A DNA stretch of 64,000 nt. Origin: Azadirachta indica (lineage: Eukaryota > Streptophyta > Magnoliopsida > Sapindales > Meliaceae). The stretch lies in contig CM040448.1 of the NCBI GenBank assembly GCA_022749755.1, positions 7,562,481 through 7,626,480 on the forward strand, given 5' to 3'. Numbering within the stretch: the first letter of the stretch is position 1; each line of letters begins with the position of its first letter. Under the pieces are notes generated by a model. The model was given only the letters and a program-made list of their open reading frames with translations. It did not search any database and was not told the origin of the DNA. This document shows, piece by piece, positions 34,045 to 46,384 of the stretch. The position numbers were made by a program, and so were the translations under genes.

Positions 34045-37000
34045 AGTTATTCAACATTTTTCTCAGCAATTGGCAGCACTGCCACATCTGATTTCTCAAG
34101 CTTCAGCTCCCGGAACATTGATGTTCTTGTTAATTCAATTCAGCAACTTGTAAGTAATATCTTACTGATCTGCATTAAGTGACAGCAATTTGAATAGGCA
34201 AAGCATACATTGAATTGCAGGCTCCTGGAACCAATTGGGCACTTGTTATGGAATTTTTGGATCATGAGGGCTTTTACATTCCCAACGAGGATGCTTTTTC
34301 TTTTCTCATGTGTATTTATGCAGGTGCATGCCAGGTACAGTTTCACAGCGTTTAAATGCATAGTCATACCAAGTTAAGCTTTTTGAAGGTCCTCCTTATC
34401 ATTGTAAAAGCACCTACAGGATCCTTTTCCACTGCATGCCATATATGGGTCTGTTTGGAGGAATGCTGATGGACAGTTATCTTTTCTAAGACATGCTGTA
34501 TCGGCAGAAGAGAAAATATTTACCTTCGCTCATTCTGTCCGGAAACTTGTATGGCGTCTTGCTTGTCTACACGTAACAGTGTTCCCCCCTTCCCCTCCTG
34601 CTATTTAACTGAATTGCATTTGCATTTACCTGTAGGCATATGATGATCTGCTTCTTGGTTGTAACCTTCCACATGGATTAGCAAATCATGCATGGGCATC
34701 TGTTGACCTGTTGGAGGTTTTATGCCAACTCGCTGAGAGGGGTCATGCCAGTTCAGTACGAGAAATGCTAGAGTTCCCTCTCAAGCACAGCCCTGAAATC
34801 TTGCTTCTTGGAGTTGCACAGATTAATGTATTCTTTTTCGTATTTCTATCTATAAAGCCATATCTTCAATTTGATTTCATTGACTTTTTGGTGGATGATA
34901 AATAATTGTTTCATTCTTTCAGACTGCTTATAATCTTCTGCAGTGCGACATAGCTTCCACTGTTTTTCCCTTGATAGTTGCAAATGCCAAGGGAAGCGTG
35001 ATTCTTCACCTTTGGCATTCTAATCCCAAGCTTGTGATTCGTGGGTTCATTGACATTATAAGAGCTGATCAAAGCAACATTCTTAAAATTTTGGATATTA
35101 GCCAAGAGCTAAAGGTAAAACCTAGCAATGATTTTCTTCCTGCTTTTACAACATCATTTATTGTTTGTTTCATTTTTAGCTCTAGTTAGTTAAACATGTG
35201 ATGGTGTTCAGTTAGTATATTTAATATCTGACAAGCCCTTTTCCTTCTGCAGCTCTTCTTGTTTTGTTGGATGGCTTTGATAATTCTGAATATTTACTAT
35301 TGTTAACTAAGCAGATAATGATATAAATTGCTTAAGTTTGACAGTGCGATGCATCAATTAGTTTCAGGATCCATTGAACTCAGCCTTTTACTTCCCAGTG
35401 TATTAAGATAGTTAGGTCACCTTGATCAATTATGTTGAGGTGGCACAAATGAAGTCCATTGTGAGAATAAAACAATAATCTGTTTAGGACAGTTAAAAGT
35501 AACAGGAACTTCACATGCCAAGAGAATTGATTGAGGATCAAAAGAAGAGAAAGAATCGGGTTTTCACATGTAAAGTGTGTAAAACTGCTTAGGAAGATTA
35601 GGGGAAGAAAAGATTATGCTTGCCTTTTCTTTTTTTTGATCATAATATTTTGTAGTATTCTATATCTGTACATTTTACTGGAAAGTATACCTGATAAATT
35701 ATCACAACCTACCAAATGAGCTACAAAAATGCATCTGGTGTATTCAGAACTAAGGCCATTTGGTGGCCATGCGTGGACTAATCTGACATTTGCCACAGAC
35801 ATTACATGCCTCTTGCCTGGTTAAGACATTAGCTTTTCTGATCCAACTGATAGTGAACAGTAGGATCTTCCATTGTCTTGGATCATCGTGTTGCTATTGC
35901 TGTTGCTGTTCCTTTTTCTTTTACTTTTTAATCAAACTGTTTAGAAAATGAAACTGCTAAGCAATCCATTGGAATTTAAATTCTTATAATAAAATGTCTG
36001 TTGTGATAATTTAAACTCTTATTGAGTATAAGTGCGATTCTCAGTAGGAAGACAAGCATGTAACCTTTCAAGTGGTAATAATGGTAGGTACTTCATGGAT
36101 TGACAGTTGACCAACAAAGAAGCATACAAAAGCCTCTTTCAGTCCCTTTTCACAAGTTGGCAGCTATTTTCATGGCGATTTCAATTTTTCTTTCTTGAGT
36201 GCATAGCTAACGTAGGGAGTAAGAATTATTATCCTAAATGGTTATGCTACGGAATGTTAACTTTGCAAACTTTCTTCAATTTTAGCTTCCCCTTTCCTTG
36301 CAAGCTTTTAAACTTAGTTTTGTCATATGTTAGGTTGGTTGTGCAAAATTGTGTGTTACAGGAAGAGTGAAACAAATATTCCATTTATTGTGTATATTGC
36401 TTTGGGAAAAAATGATGGTGACTATTTCTTGCAGTCTTTATTATTATTGCTGTTATTACTATTATGATTATGATTACAATAATATTGTTATTCTAATTGT
36501 CTTCATTGTTTTAGTAGTTTTATTCTTAGTTTCTTATTGTTATAAGCATTTTAACCTTATTTCCTACACATTACAGATTCTGCAGCTTCTCTTAGAGCAA
36601 ATTCCATTTTCATTTGGTATTCGACTTGCTGCCCTTGCTTCTCAAAAAGAATTTATAAGCCTTGAGACATGGTTGAATGACAACTTGAACATTTACAGAG
36701 ATATTTTCTTTGAGGTTTGTTTTCTTGATTTCTGTAATAAAATATCCATTGTTACCAATTTACCATGATTATGAAAGTTTTCATAGTTCGTCTGTGACCA
36801 CGCTGAAAATATTGCTCACAATGTTCATACTGTTAATTTCCAGGAGTGCCTCAAATTTTTGAAGGAGACTTCTTTTGATGCAGCAGATGATGTATTTGCC
36901 AATTTATTTCAACATTCTGGTGCCGTTGGGAATGCACACACAGAGATGAGTTCAACTGTTTTGAAGGTTCTGCTTGATAAGTTTTATCATTAGATTTCAC

Positions 37001-38162
37001 CTGTTGTATTATGCTTGATTACTTATAGCTTTTGGTAACATGTAGTATATTATAGGTTCTTCAAGCCAACCCCAAAGAAATCACCTCTGACTACCTAGCT
37101 GAGGAATTGAAAAGAGTGCAAGAGTTACCTCTGCATGTTAATCATCAACTACAGAATGTTGATGCCTCATGTTCACCACCATCTGGATCATATGCTGATG
37201 ACATAGAGGCTGAGGCCAATTCTTGTTTTCACCAAATATTTTCTGGTGAAGTGCCGATTGAAACGATGGTTCAGATGCTTGTACATTTCAAGGAGTCTTC
37301 TGAGAAAAGGTTAATTGATTCACTTTAATTTTAAGAAGTGTTAATTACACTCATTATCGCTTTCTGTATTCAGAATCTTTGAATGCTGATAGTTACTGTT
37401 TACTTCCTTTTGTGTGTTGTCCCCCAGCTTGAATATATGTGCCGAGACTTCATGTTTAAAATGTTTATTCACATTTTTTTGTTTGCTGGACTAAATTTAT
37501 TTAGGAGCACAACTTATACAAGAAATTTAGTAATATAGCAGACTAAACTTTGTATTGTTGAAGTTGGCAATTAATTTTTTAATTTTCTGTATGTTGTAGT
37601 ATGCACTTTCATTTTTTATTTTTATTTTTTCAACCTATTTGTTGCTTCAATTTTTGGTTCAAAGTTGTTTATTTTAATAGAATCATCATGAAGCAGGGAA
37701 CAGCTGGTCTTTGAGTGCATGATTGAAAATTTCTTTAAAGAGTACAAGCGTTTCCCCGGATATCCAGAAAAGCAGCTTAAGATTGCAGCTGTTCTACTTG
37801 GTATGCTTTATTCTGTGGTTACACTTCTTTTTAAGGGTAGCAGTTTGAGGAAAAATTGCTAGTCTTCAGATGAGATTAGGATTTTGATTCAATGTCTGCG
37901 CAAAGTAAAAAATAGAGAATGTCTAAGTTAATTTGAATTTTATGTAGCTTGGTTTTTGGAGTTCACTATCTTATGCATTTGCAGGTTCTCTTGTAAAGCA
38001 TAGACTTTTAACCCATTTTTCACATGGTATGGTTCTGGGTTGGGTCTTGGATGCATTGTGTGAAACCCCTGACTCAAAAGCTAGTGCTACCTTTGGCATT
38101 TGTCTGCCATCTGCAATGAACCTTTTTATTTTTCAATTAACATGTCAATGGCTTTCTTGTAG

Positions 38163-38397
38163 ATATTCACTTTTGGGACCAAGGCTTTGGAGCAATTTTT
38201 GGACCACTTAGTTGATTTGCCGCAATACTGCAAAAATATTTTAAAAATATCTCACTTGCGTGGTACCTATCCAGAGATTGTTGTATTTATTGACAGTTTC
38301 TAGAATTTCCTCAGGTCACTCAGAATCAAATAGAGTCAACAGTGCCTCTTCTGATTCCCATAATGGTTCTACTCCAGCTACTTTTGAAAATGTACAG
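38163..38397 (+). pseudogene. NOT1: NOT1-like exon 14 with TAG and frameshift
   Basis: The exon opens IFTFGTKALEQFLDHLVDLP and continues PEIVVFIDSF up to a TAG at 38301-38303. Coding sense resumes one frame over from 38305 as ISSGHSESNRVNSASSDS and ends in phase 0 at the GT donor at 38398. The shift is equivalent to one missing (or two extra) bases near 38295-38305. Confidence 0.8.
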
Positions 38398-39935
38398 GTA
38401 AAAAATTAATATATTATGTTGACTCATGCATTTAATTTGCTTAACCTTTAAAATTATAACTTCAACCAGCTCTCGTAGCACCTCCTCACTAAAGAAAAAT
38501 CAACATAAGAACTTTCATGGATTAGGCTTAATGAAACACTAATATCAATTTCTACTGGTTATATGTGATTAATTCTGATTGCAAATTTAATGATTAGCAC
38601 TGTGGTGTCTTCAATACGTTGACCAAGAAATCTGTTAATCAGGTTTTGTCTCAAAAAATACATCATATATCATCTGGAACAAGAATTGTATCAGTGTTCA
38701 TTATCTCCATCATTAAGTTATCAACTTTGACCTTTAAATCTCATAATTGCTGTTGACATACATCCATAATAGTGTTGACATTACTGCTTAAGGAATAATG
38801 GTTGATGAGGTTTTGTTTATGGCGTTGTCTTCTCAAGTTTCAGGGCCAGTGCTCTCAGGATGTACTTATCAATGAAGTAATATTTTCTTGCAAAAGAAAA
38901 ATATATTTAATATGATTAATTTTTATTTTTTGGCTGTGGTTGCAATAATCAAGCTTGTGAGACTGTTAAAGGTTTCCAACCATTATAGCAAGTTGGAAGA
39001 TTATGATATATGAGTACTGATTTCTCAGAATAGTTATACTGTTGGTATTTTCAATCTATGATTGCAGTCTGGTGCATCAAACCTAACAATGATTTCATGG
39101 TTTTTAGCTATCTAGATGAGGCTTCAAACTTCAAACTATGATTAAGTTTTTCGCCTTACTGATTTGGCTTTGAATGCTGGGTTATTTGATCAAATGCCTC
39201 AAATGGCATGTTGCTAATGAGACATAACCTAAACGTTAGAAATCCTGAAATCTAAAACATATGAACATGTGGAATATCTGAAATGTCTTCACCTAACCAG
39301 TATAACAAATTCAAGATATTCTGGGGGATGAAATTGGAGCTCAATCCATTTTAGTTATGGTTAAAAATGGCAAGGTGTAGACCATTTCCTTTAGATTTGT
39401 AGCATTTTAAGTTTGCGATTTGTTGCATCTTTCTTACAGAAATAGATTATCATGATTTTCTATAAAGTAGAGAATTTTCTACCTTGTTGAGAAACTTTCC
39501 ATGAGGTAAAGAGTTTAATTGGAGTAGTCTGTGGATTGTTTTGAGGGTAGTTTCTTCTTTTCTCTATGTTGTATTTGAATTAAAATTATAAAGATCAGAA
39601 AGCTATTGTCATCTCTTGTATGTCTCATTTTATATGTTTCATTTAATAGTCAGCACAGTCAAAAGCTAGAGATGTGGACTTCTAATCTAAAGAATTGCTT
39701 TGATCAGAATATGTTAAAGCTTTTAATTGTCTTCAGTTCCTAAATTTAAAACTGACTGGTTTTTTGGCACCGTGAAGACTATGATATAGATTGTTTTCCT
39801 TGTTTCTCTTTTGTGAATCCAGTGTTGAACCTCTAGTCCATCTCACTTTTGTACTAGTTTTTGATAGAAATAAAAGTATAGTATTTCTTATCAATGGAAA
39901 GAAAATGATTCTTATGTGCTGGCTAAATGGTGTAG

Positions 39936-40567
39936 GTGGCTGATTCTTCTTGGCAGTTATTGGAATCTAGGCACATACAGCCTCGGCAGCAACTTCCTTC
40001 TTCACTCAATATGCACCAGGAACATGAGGTATTGCTTGGTGACAATCTCAGAGCATCTACCACTCCAAATAGTTACACAGAACTACTGTTGCCTCCCTCT
40101 GGACACCCTCCCAACATTTCTACTACTGATGAGGTTAGTAGTCAAAAATGTTTTCCTGCTTCTTTTATCAATCTATTATTTCATTTATAGTTTCTAAATC
40201 TTACTTTTAAATTCTCTTAACTGTTGCAATCAACTCTGTCCCAGTCCTTGCAAAATTCATCATCACAGATTGCAACATGTACCTCAGCAGCTGCATCTTC
40301 CTCTCATGGTTTTCTTCATTCTTGCGCGGGAATTACTTCAACTTGTAAGTATAGAAACCTTTGTTGACTTGTAATGCTGGTGATTCTGGAGGATATATCC
40401 GGCCAGGATCCATCCAGAATCCCGTTCACTCTCTTGCATCTGATTTTTCAAAATGCCTCGTTTCTGGAGGCATGTGTAGACGAAAACCATATAATACAGG
40501 GTTCGGTTCTGCCCTGAATATTGAAACACTCATCGCAGCAGCTGAGAGAAGGGATACTCTGATAGAG
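39936..40567 (+). pseudogene. NOT1: NOT1-like exons 15-17, low-complexity linker
   Basis: Exons read as 39936-40133 (QLLESRHIQPRQQLPSSLNM), 40245-40344 (SLQNSSSQIATCTSAAASSS) and probably 40500-40567 (FGSALNIETLIAAAERRDTL). They encode the S/Q-rich linker that joins the N-terminal solenoid to the MIF4G domain in plant NOT1. The acceptor of exon 17 is chosen because only this site keeps phase without a stop codon; the stretch 40361-40499 would also read open, but in a frame that does not join to exon 16. Confidence 0.65.
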
Positions 40568-41128
40568 GTATCTTATTTCTTACTTCTGTTGCACACTTGT
40601 CTCTTGCTATAAAATTTGAAGAACAATTTCTTGAACATAGTACTTTTGACTTTTGAAAAGCAATCCCCAATTGGACCTTGCAATGCATTCATGTGCTTTG
40701 AAGAGAGTTGAGTTCTAATTTATTATTTTGTATGATATGATATGTTGAGGGATTTGTAGTTCATTTGCAAAACTAAAAATCTTATTTATAGACTTGTAAG
40801 ATGGCAATGCCCAGCATCTGCAGACAGAATTGATTACCTATACCTTAACACCCATTCTTATCCTGTCTCATTGTTCAGCAGATGTTGAGTGCTACATAAT
40901 TGAATATTGGTTTGCCAAAACAATCTTCTTTTATGATTTCTATTGTTCATCCTATTTTTCTCTATCAATTTCTAATATCATGCTTTTAACCTTTCTGCCT
41001 TTCTTGCAGAGGAAACATTCTGTTTCCTCTGCACGTTTGCTTCTGTTGCTGTCAAGTCACCTCTTTCCTAATGAGTAAGAATTATAATACATTCAGATGT
41101 TATATTATTTTCATTTATTTATTTCCAG

Positions 41129-42538
41129 GCCCCTGTCTCAGATGTTCAGGATAAGATACTATTTATGATCAATAATATTTCAACCTTAAACATTGATGCT
41201 AAAGTGAAGGAATTTACTGCAACTCTGAGTGAGCAGTATTATCCATGATTCGCTCAGTACATGGTGATGAAAAGGTCTGATTATTTCTACTTTTAAGTGG
41301 TTCCAGTTTATTTGCTAATATTTCATGCATGTATTCATGTATTCTATGTATGTGTGCATGTACTGGTTCAAACATTTTTCTTCTATCCATTATCACTTAA
41401 ACTCATCCTGTATCCTTTTCCCAAATTCATGTCAGAGCAAGCATTGAGCCCAATTTTCATGACTTGTACTTGAAGTTTCTGGAAAAAGTTAATTCAAAAG
41501 CATTGAATAAGGAGATCGTTAATGCTGCATATGAAAATTGCAAGGTCTGCTTTACGCACAAAAATTTTTCTTTAGTCTGAATATTTTTTCTAGTTTGATA
41601 GGTAACAATTTTTAGCAACATTTACCAGGTTCTTTTAAGATCAGAGCTTATAAAGTCAAGTTCAGAAGAGCGTTCCTTGTTGAAAAATCTTGGTAGCTGG
41701 CTTGGGAAGTTTACAATTGGAAGAAATCAAGTGCTGAGGGCTAAAGAAATAGATCCTAAAACTTTGATCATAGAGGTAATCTTACCAATGGTTACTTCTT
41801 GGTAACATTGTTTTGTTGTTGAATTTTCCATAATGTTTCTTGGTTGTCCTACTCTATTTCTCTTTACTTCTCTTTTTTCGTTAAATAGACCTACTTATAA
41901 TCCTACTGTATTACTATTATTTTGGTCAGAAAACTTGTACTAATGCCGATTTGCATTTTATATTGGGGCAGGCATATGAGGGGGGAACGATGATTGCTGT
42001 GATTCCTTTTACCTCAAAGGTATGCTTTTCATAGTGAGGTAATCGTCTCTTCTTTGGTTAACATTTTGATGTTTAGTGACTTAGTTGTGCTGCAGATTTT
42101 GGAACCATGCCGAACCAGTCTTGCCTATCGGCCTCCGAATCCTTGGACCATGGCGATTCTTGGTTTACTTGCAGAGATTTATGCATTATCCAATGTAAAA
42201 ATGAATCTGAAGTTTGATATTGAGGTCCTCAACCGCTACTGTCTCTTTGTTAAATTATTCTCTTAGTCAGTGTAACTTATCTCTTTCCATTCTTCTAGGT
42301 CCTTTTTAAGAACCTTGGCATTGACATGAGGGAAGTTAAACCAACATCACTTCTCAAAAATCATGCTAGGGCAATAGAAGGAAACCCCGATTTTTCCAAC
42401 AAAGATATTGGGGCATCTCTGCCACAAGTGGGTCTCGAAGTTAACTCTGAAAACATGTCAACATTGAATCAGGTTGATCTACAGTCTGAAATTGTCAATT
42501 CATCTCATCCCGAACTTTGCAGAATCATCGATTGTTGA
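41129..42538 (+). pseudogene. NOT1: NOT1-like exons 18-23, CAF1-binding MIF4G domain
   Basis: Exons read as 41129-41274, 41436-41544, 41629-41775, 41972-42019, 42096-42224 and 42299 to about 42520. They encode the MIF4G domain that in NOT1 holds the CAF1 deadenylase: DKILFMINNISTLNIDAKVK, QYMVMKRASIEPNFHDLYLK, LLKNLGSWLGKFTIGRNQVL, LAYRPPNPWTMAILGLLAEI and LKFDIEVLFKNLGIDMREVK. At 41246-41248 TGA stands where the family has the tryptophan of YPWFAQ, one base from TGG. The last exon loses similarity after about SSHP (42520) and meets a stop at 42536, next to the Copia LTR fragment. Confidence 0.85.
41246..41248 (+). other. TGA replacing a conserved tryptophan codon in the MIF4G domain
   Basis: The frame set by the exon start at 41129 gives EQYYP, stop, FAQYMVMKR. 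NOT1 proteins have tryptophan at this place, so a TGG to TGA change explains it. It is independent of the upstream stops. Confidence 0.85.
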
Positions 42539-42539
42539 G

Positions 42540-42877
42540 TGGCACTTCTTCCTAGGTAGGCAGTGAGAACAGAAGTTACTCTAAATACTCTTTACTTAGG
42601 ATAGAAAGAGAGACAAACACAGACCAGAGAGCTCTGATACGATGTAAACAGACAGATGAGAGGAAGATTTGTATGTTATATTCATTCACTCTAATAGCGC
42701 ATATATACACAAAGTATGGGTCCTATTCTAGGAAGCGAATCCTAAGGGAAGACAACTAACTAGACTCATAATCTCCTCCTATAATCAAAACTTCCTAATT
42801 ATACAAGGTTTTCTATTCTGTCAAGGCTTCCTATTCTATAACACAAATGAACTCTAGACTATACTATACAATTAACA
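42540..42877 (-). mobile_element. Copia LTR and PBS fragment at the NOT1 deletion gap
   Basis: At 42631 the plus strand reads GCTCTGATACGA, nearly the reverse complement of the Copia primer-binding site TGGTATCAGAGC. Directly after it, from TGTAAACA (42643) to ATTAACA (42877), lies a 235-base segment with LTR-like TG...CA ends and a short TATATACA box. The 42540-42630 part is then the start of the element's internal region. Only one LTR and about 100 internal bases remain, so the far end of the element was lost together with NOT1 exons. Confidence 0.65.
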
Positions 42878-43280
42878 GAGTTTGATAACAGTTTGCAAGC
42901 TAATTTGGCAAAACTAACCATTTTAGCAATACAGGTCAATGGGAATGCATTAGCCGTTCTCTTGTAATAACAGAGCTTGGGTTGAAATAGTTTGCTAACT
43001 GTGGTTGAAAACTAGTGAAAATGAATCAGATGATCTCAGCCATTGCAAAGGTCAAGGAAATAGTTTAACCATGTTTTGACTTTACACGTACATTTCCCTT
43101 TTATTTTTATAGAAAGCAGAAAAAAAAAATTATCATTAACAAATAATAGAAGTTAAAAGCAGTGCATAAGCTTGTGAATAAAGCTTGACGTGTAATTTTT
43201 CATCATATTTTACATCTGCATTCCAGTTCTTTATATTATAGTTTTTCTGTATACTCCTGCTGATTCCTTTCTTGTTTCAG

Positions 43281-44005
43281 TTAATTTTTTAAGGTGATGT
43301 ATTCGGCTAAGGACAAGAAGTTTAACACAAATATATTTTTTTGGCCTTATATGCAAGGATTTATTGAATCTTGCGGAATATGACATTTATGTGGCAAAGC
43401 TGATTGATGCTGGAAAGAATAGTATGTATAGGAAATCTTACTAGTTCTAGCTTTGGCCTTAGGAGATTCTATCTAAGCTGTCTAATTGCATGTAATTTGT
43501 AGAGGCTGTTTTGGAGTTTGCAATAAATCTCCTTCAAACTTTGTGGGTTCAGGAATCTATTGTTGTCATGTCTGAACTTCCTAATCTTGTTGACGCTATG
43601 GCAAAGGTATGGATTACTTAATTATTGCAGTCACTTAAATTGTTATCCTATTGTTTAATATATATGCAAATAATGATTGGTTACTGTAGCTTGCTTCACA
43701 ACCAAATTCTCTTGAATCTTTGCAAGAGTTTGTCAGGATTGCAAAGAATCCTGTTGCAAATGATGCAAGTGCTTCTGGTATCACTATTGGTAAGGAGGAT
43801 GACGCTAAGCAACCTAGAGAGAAAAAGGTAGTTCTTGACATTTGCAATTATATTTTAAAATAACATCGAGTTTAATTGGGTTATTTCCATGTCTAAAGCT
43901 GCAATTGTTCTGTTGGTGAAACAGGGTTCTAGTCATTCTATGACAAATAGGGAGGACTGTACCACCGGTGAACCTATAGGAGCGGATCCTAGTCTTCGTG
44001 ATCAG
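43281..44005 (+). pseudogene. NOT1: NOT1-like exons 24-27, region before the Not1 domain
   Basis: Exons read as 43281-43431, 43503-43606, 43690-43827 and 43925-44005. The first resumes NOT1 coding with VMYSAKDKKFNTNI, then, after a shift in a run of seven T at 43336-43342, DLLNLAEYDIYVAKLIDAGK. The next ones read AVLEFAINLLQTLWVQESIV, LPNLVDAMAK, SLESLQEFVRIAKNPV and a G/S-rich stretch. A TAA near 43290 lies in the likely phase of the exon start. In intact NOT1 the DUF3819 domain would precede this block, but no sequence for it was found between 42540 and 43280. Confidence 0.75.
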
Positions 44006-46384
44006 GTATACAAGTCTACTACCTAAGGAATATACCAGAATTTCAATAATATAACGCTAAGTGCTCATTTAGTTTGCCTTTTTCATTAGCCAAAAGGATT
44101 TTTTTAATGTTAAAAGTTCTTTTCAAAATTTGGATGTCATTTGATTGGTATTAGAAAAGAGTTTTAGGCAATTAAAAAAATTGTTTTCCTTTTATTAGAA
44201 GTAGCCCAAGATTTGCACTTTTAGCAGTGAGTTTTTTTTTTTAATTTTTTTTAACAATTAGAATTGTTTAAAATAACTTTATTTTGTTTTGAAGGTTTTA
44301 CATTATTTATTGAAAATATAATAATTACTTTATATTTTCTCCAAAATTATTTGTGATAACTAAACAATTATTAAACTTTTATTAAAAACTCTACAAATAG
44401 AAACTCTACAGATAAAAGGTCTATTTCAAAAAGTTTTATTTGAAAAGTGATACTATCAAATTTTTAAGAAATAGGTTAGGAAACAACATTTGAATTAATT
44501 ATTTCAGATATGGTTAGCTTTCTGATTCCTTTTTTCTAATCTAGAGATTTGTTAATTTGTAGGATTCCTTAATCTGGTGGAATTCCTATGTGAGGCTTTT
44601 CTTTGCTATTTATACTATTCTTGTTCCTTATGAAAATATAGAAGAATATAAATGTTTTTCTCTTAAAAACCTACAGATACTGAATGAATCCTAAATAACA
44701 TTGTTTAGATAGGAACAAATTTTTCTTCTTTTTGGGCTTTGGTTCTTGTGCATGCATCGATATTGTACACCAAATTTCATTTGTGGAACAAACACAAACC
44801 TGATTCCAATTTTTATACTTGCTATATATCCTTTGCTTTTTTGGATATATTGGCAAAAATTCTATTTGATTTAATTTTTTCACTTTTATAAACTGATTAT
44901 ATTTTGTTCATTTTATTAATTCTCATTGTTTGGTTTTATTTAGACATTAAATAATATACCAATTTTTTTTAATAATGAAGTTAAATCCATGTCTATCCAG
45001 AGGGTATGGTTATGTATTTGAAATATTGTCATGTGTTTATTTCTTTAATCTATGTCATGCCATACTATATCTGCTGAACAGATAATTTACTGTAATTTCT
45101 GGGAATTTCTTTTATTATTATTCATTGACAATGAACATTGTTTTCATATTTGATAAATTGCGGGCATGGGAACATTTATTTTCATAATTATGTTAACATG
45201 TTTTTGTAGTATGATGCATGTATTGCTATTTACTTTCAAATGAATAATATGTTCTCTCCGGTACCAAACTACTATCATTCAGTGCTTTGGCCATGGTCAC
45301 ATTTATTTGTCAATCTTGTATGTCTGGAATTAATTCAACGGCTGCATCATTGCTTTTAATAGGAACACTACATCATTTTGATATTTTCTTCTTGTTATTT
45401 CTAGCAATCTGTCAATTCTGATTTTGTGGATATGTGAATGCAATATACTTTAGGCTTCCATCTAGCAATCTGTCAATTCTGATTTTGTGGATATGTGAAT
45501 GCAATATACTTTTGGCTTCCATCTCATCTTGCCTTAACATGTTCCAAAAGTAGAGCATGCTGAACATCAAGTATTTCAGTAAAGTCATAGGATGTTATTT
45601 TGTATAATTGTAGTTATATTTTTATTCCTATTGATTGTTCTTTGGAATTTATTGTGCATAATTCAAAGAACTTTATGTACGTGTTCTTTTTTTTTATTTA
45701 AGTAGAGATATTGCTGGGAAATATTTTTTTTGTCCTCCGTTTCAGATGAGTGTTGTACTTGTTAATGCTATTGTTACATTATGAATTCTTCTACTCTGTA
45801 TATCATTCATCAATTTATCCAGTGTTTAGTTATTCCCCAAATTTACTAGATTGAAAATTTAAGAGTTCAAAAATTGATATCTTACAAGGGGATTTTGGGA
45901 TGCTTGTGTGAATTTCTTCTCTGCACTGTACTCTCTCTATCATTATTTATATACTTTTAGTTTCATATTAATAAAACATAATAAATAAATAAATAGAGTT
46001 AAAAAAAATTGATTGATCCTCATCAGTCTTTTTATTTGATAGCCTGCTTGTATGGCTCGTCTCTCTTAAATCCTTTTTCCCTACAATGTTCCTCTCATTT
46101 GGTACTGGTTTAGAAAAAATGTATATCCATGGTCAGGTTGGGAAAGTTTAGCACTGTCTCAATTTGCACGTTTTTTCTTTTTTCTTCTGGGTGTATAAAT
46201 CTGCGTGTTGCCGTATGAGGCTCCTCTTGAAGGTATCATGGGACTGAGAGATGAGAAACATTAAGTTGATGGATGTGTCTTTTTCTTATTCTTGTTTTTG
46301 GTTATAAAAGAAACTTGAAATGTTTCATTATGCCTCATTTCACTATTAAATAAATATGCTTGTCACATCATTAATGTGCTGCAG
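44006..46384 (+). other. Long NOT1-like intron with a 61-base tandem duplication
   Basis: This 2.4 kb intron has no coding sequence. At 45401-45522 a 61-base segment (starting CTAGCAATCTGTCAATTCTG) is repeated twice almost without change. AT-rich sequence at 44070-44480 resembles dispersed non-coding repeats and shares wording with 53210-53330 (TAACTAAACAATTA, ATTATTAAAAACTCT). Confidence 0.6.
45401..45522 (+). repeat. 61-base tandem duplication in a NOT1-like intron
   Basis: Two adjacent copies start CTAGCAATCTGTCAATTCTG at 45401 and 45462 and differ at about one base, which points to a recent duplication. Confidence 0.9.

Larger units (their letters stand above)
31414..38079 (+). pseudogene. 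NOT1: NOT1-like exons 1-13, N-terminal HEAT region
   Basis: Exons read as 31414-31518, 33078-33378, 33487-33700, 33810-34149, 34221-34334, 34420-34548, 34636-34827, 34923-35114, 36577-36714, 36844-36966, 37056-37309, 37697-37800 and 37985-38079. Phases agree across every junction. Landmarks are STQIRFLLESLNDFNYDDF, NFSTIFCESLRSLAISEKFL, FYIPNEDAFSFLM, LLEVLCQLAERGHASSVREM and FSFGIRLAALASQKEF. In other NOT1 proteins this region forms a HEAT solenoid that binds accessory subunits. Only exon 4 carries a stop (TAA at 34042), after GLKDE where relatives have a glutamine, one base change from CAA. The donor of exon 13 is GC rather than GT. Confidence 0.85.

Noticed and set aside
36349..36768. 139-codon open frame with a Y- and V-rich membrane-like stretch
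   Set aside because: The first half is intron sequence (TTATTATTG microsatellite-like); only the last part, from 36577, is a NOT1-like exon.
40361..40499. Open stretch LTCNAGDSGGYIRP upstream of the FGSALNIE exon
   Set aside because: It cannot be joined to exon 16 in phase without creating a stop and has no likeness to NOT1; treated as intron.
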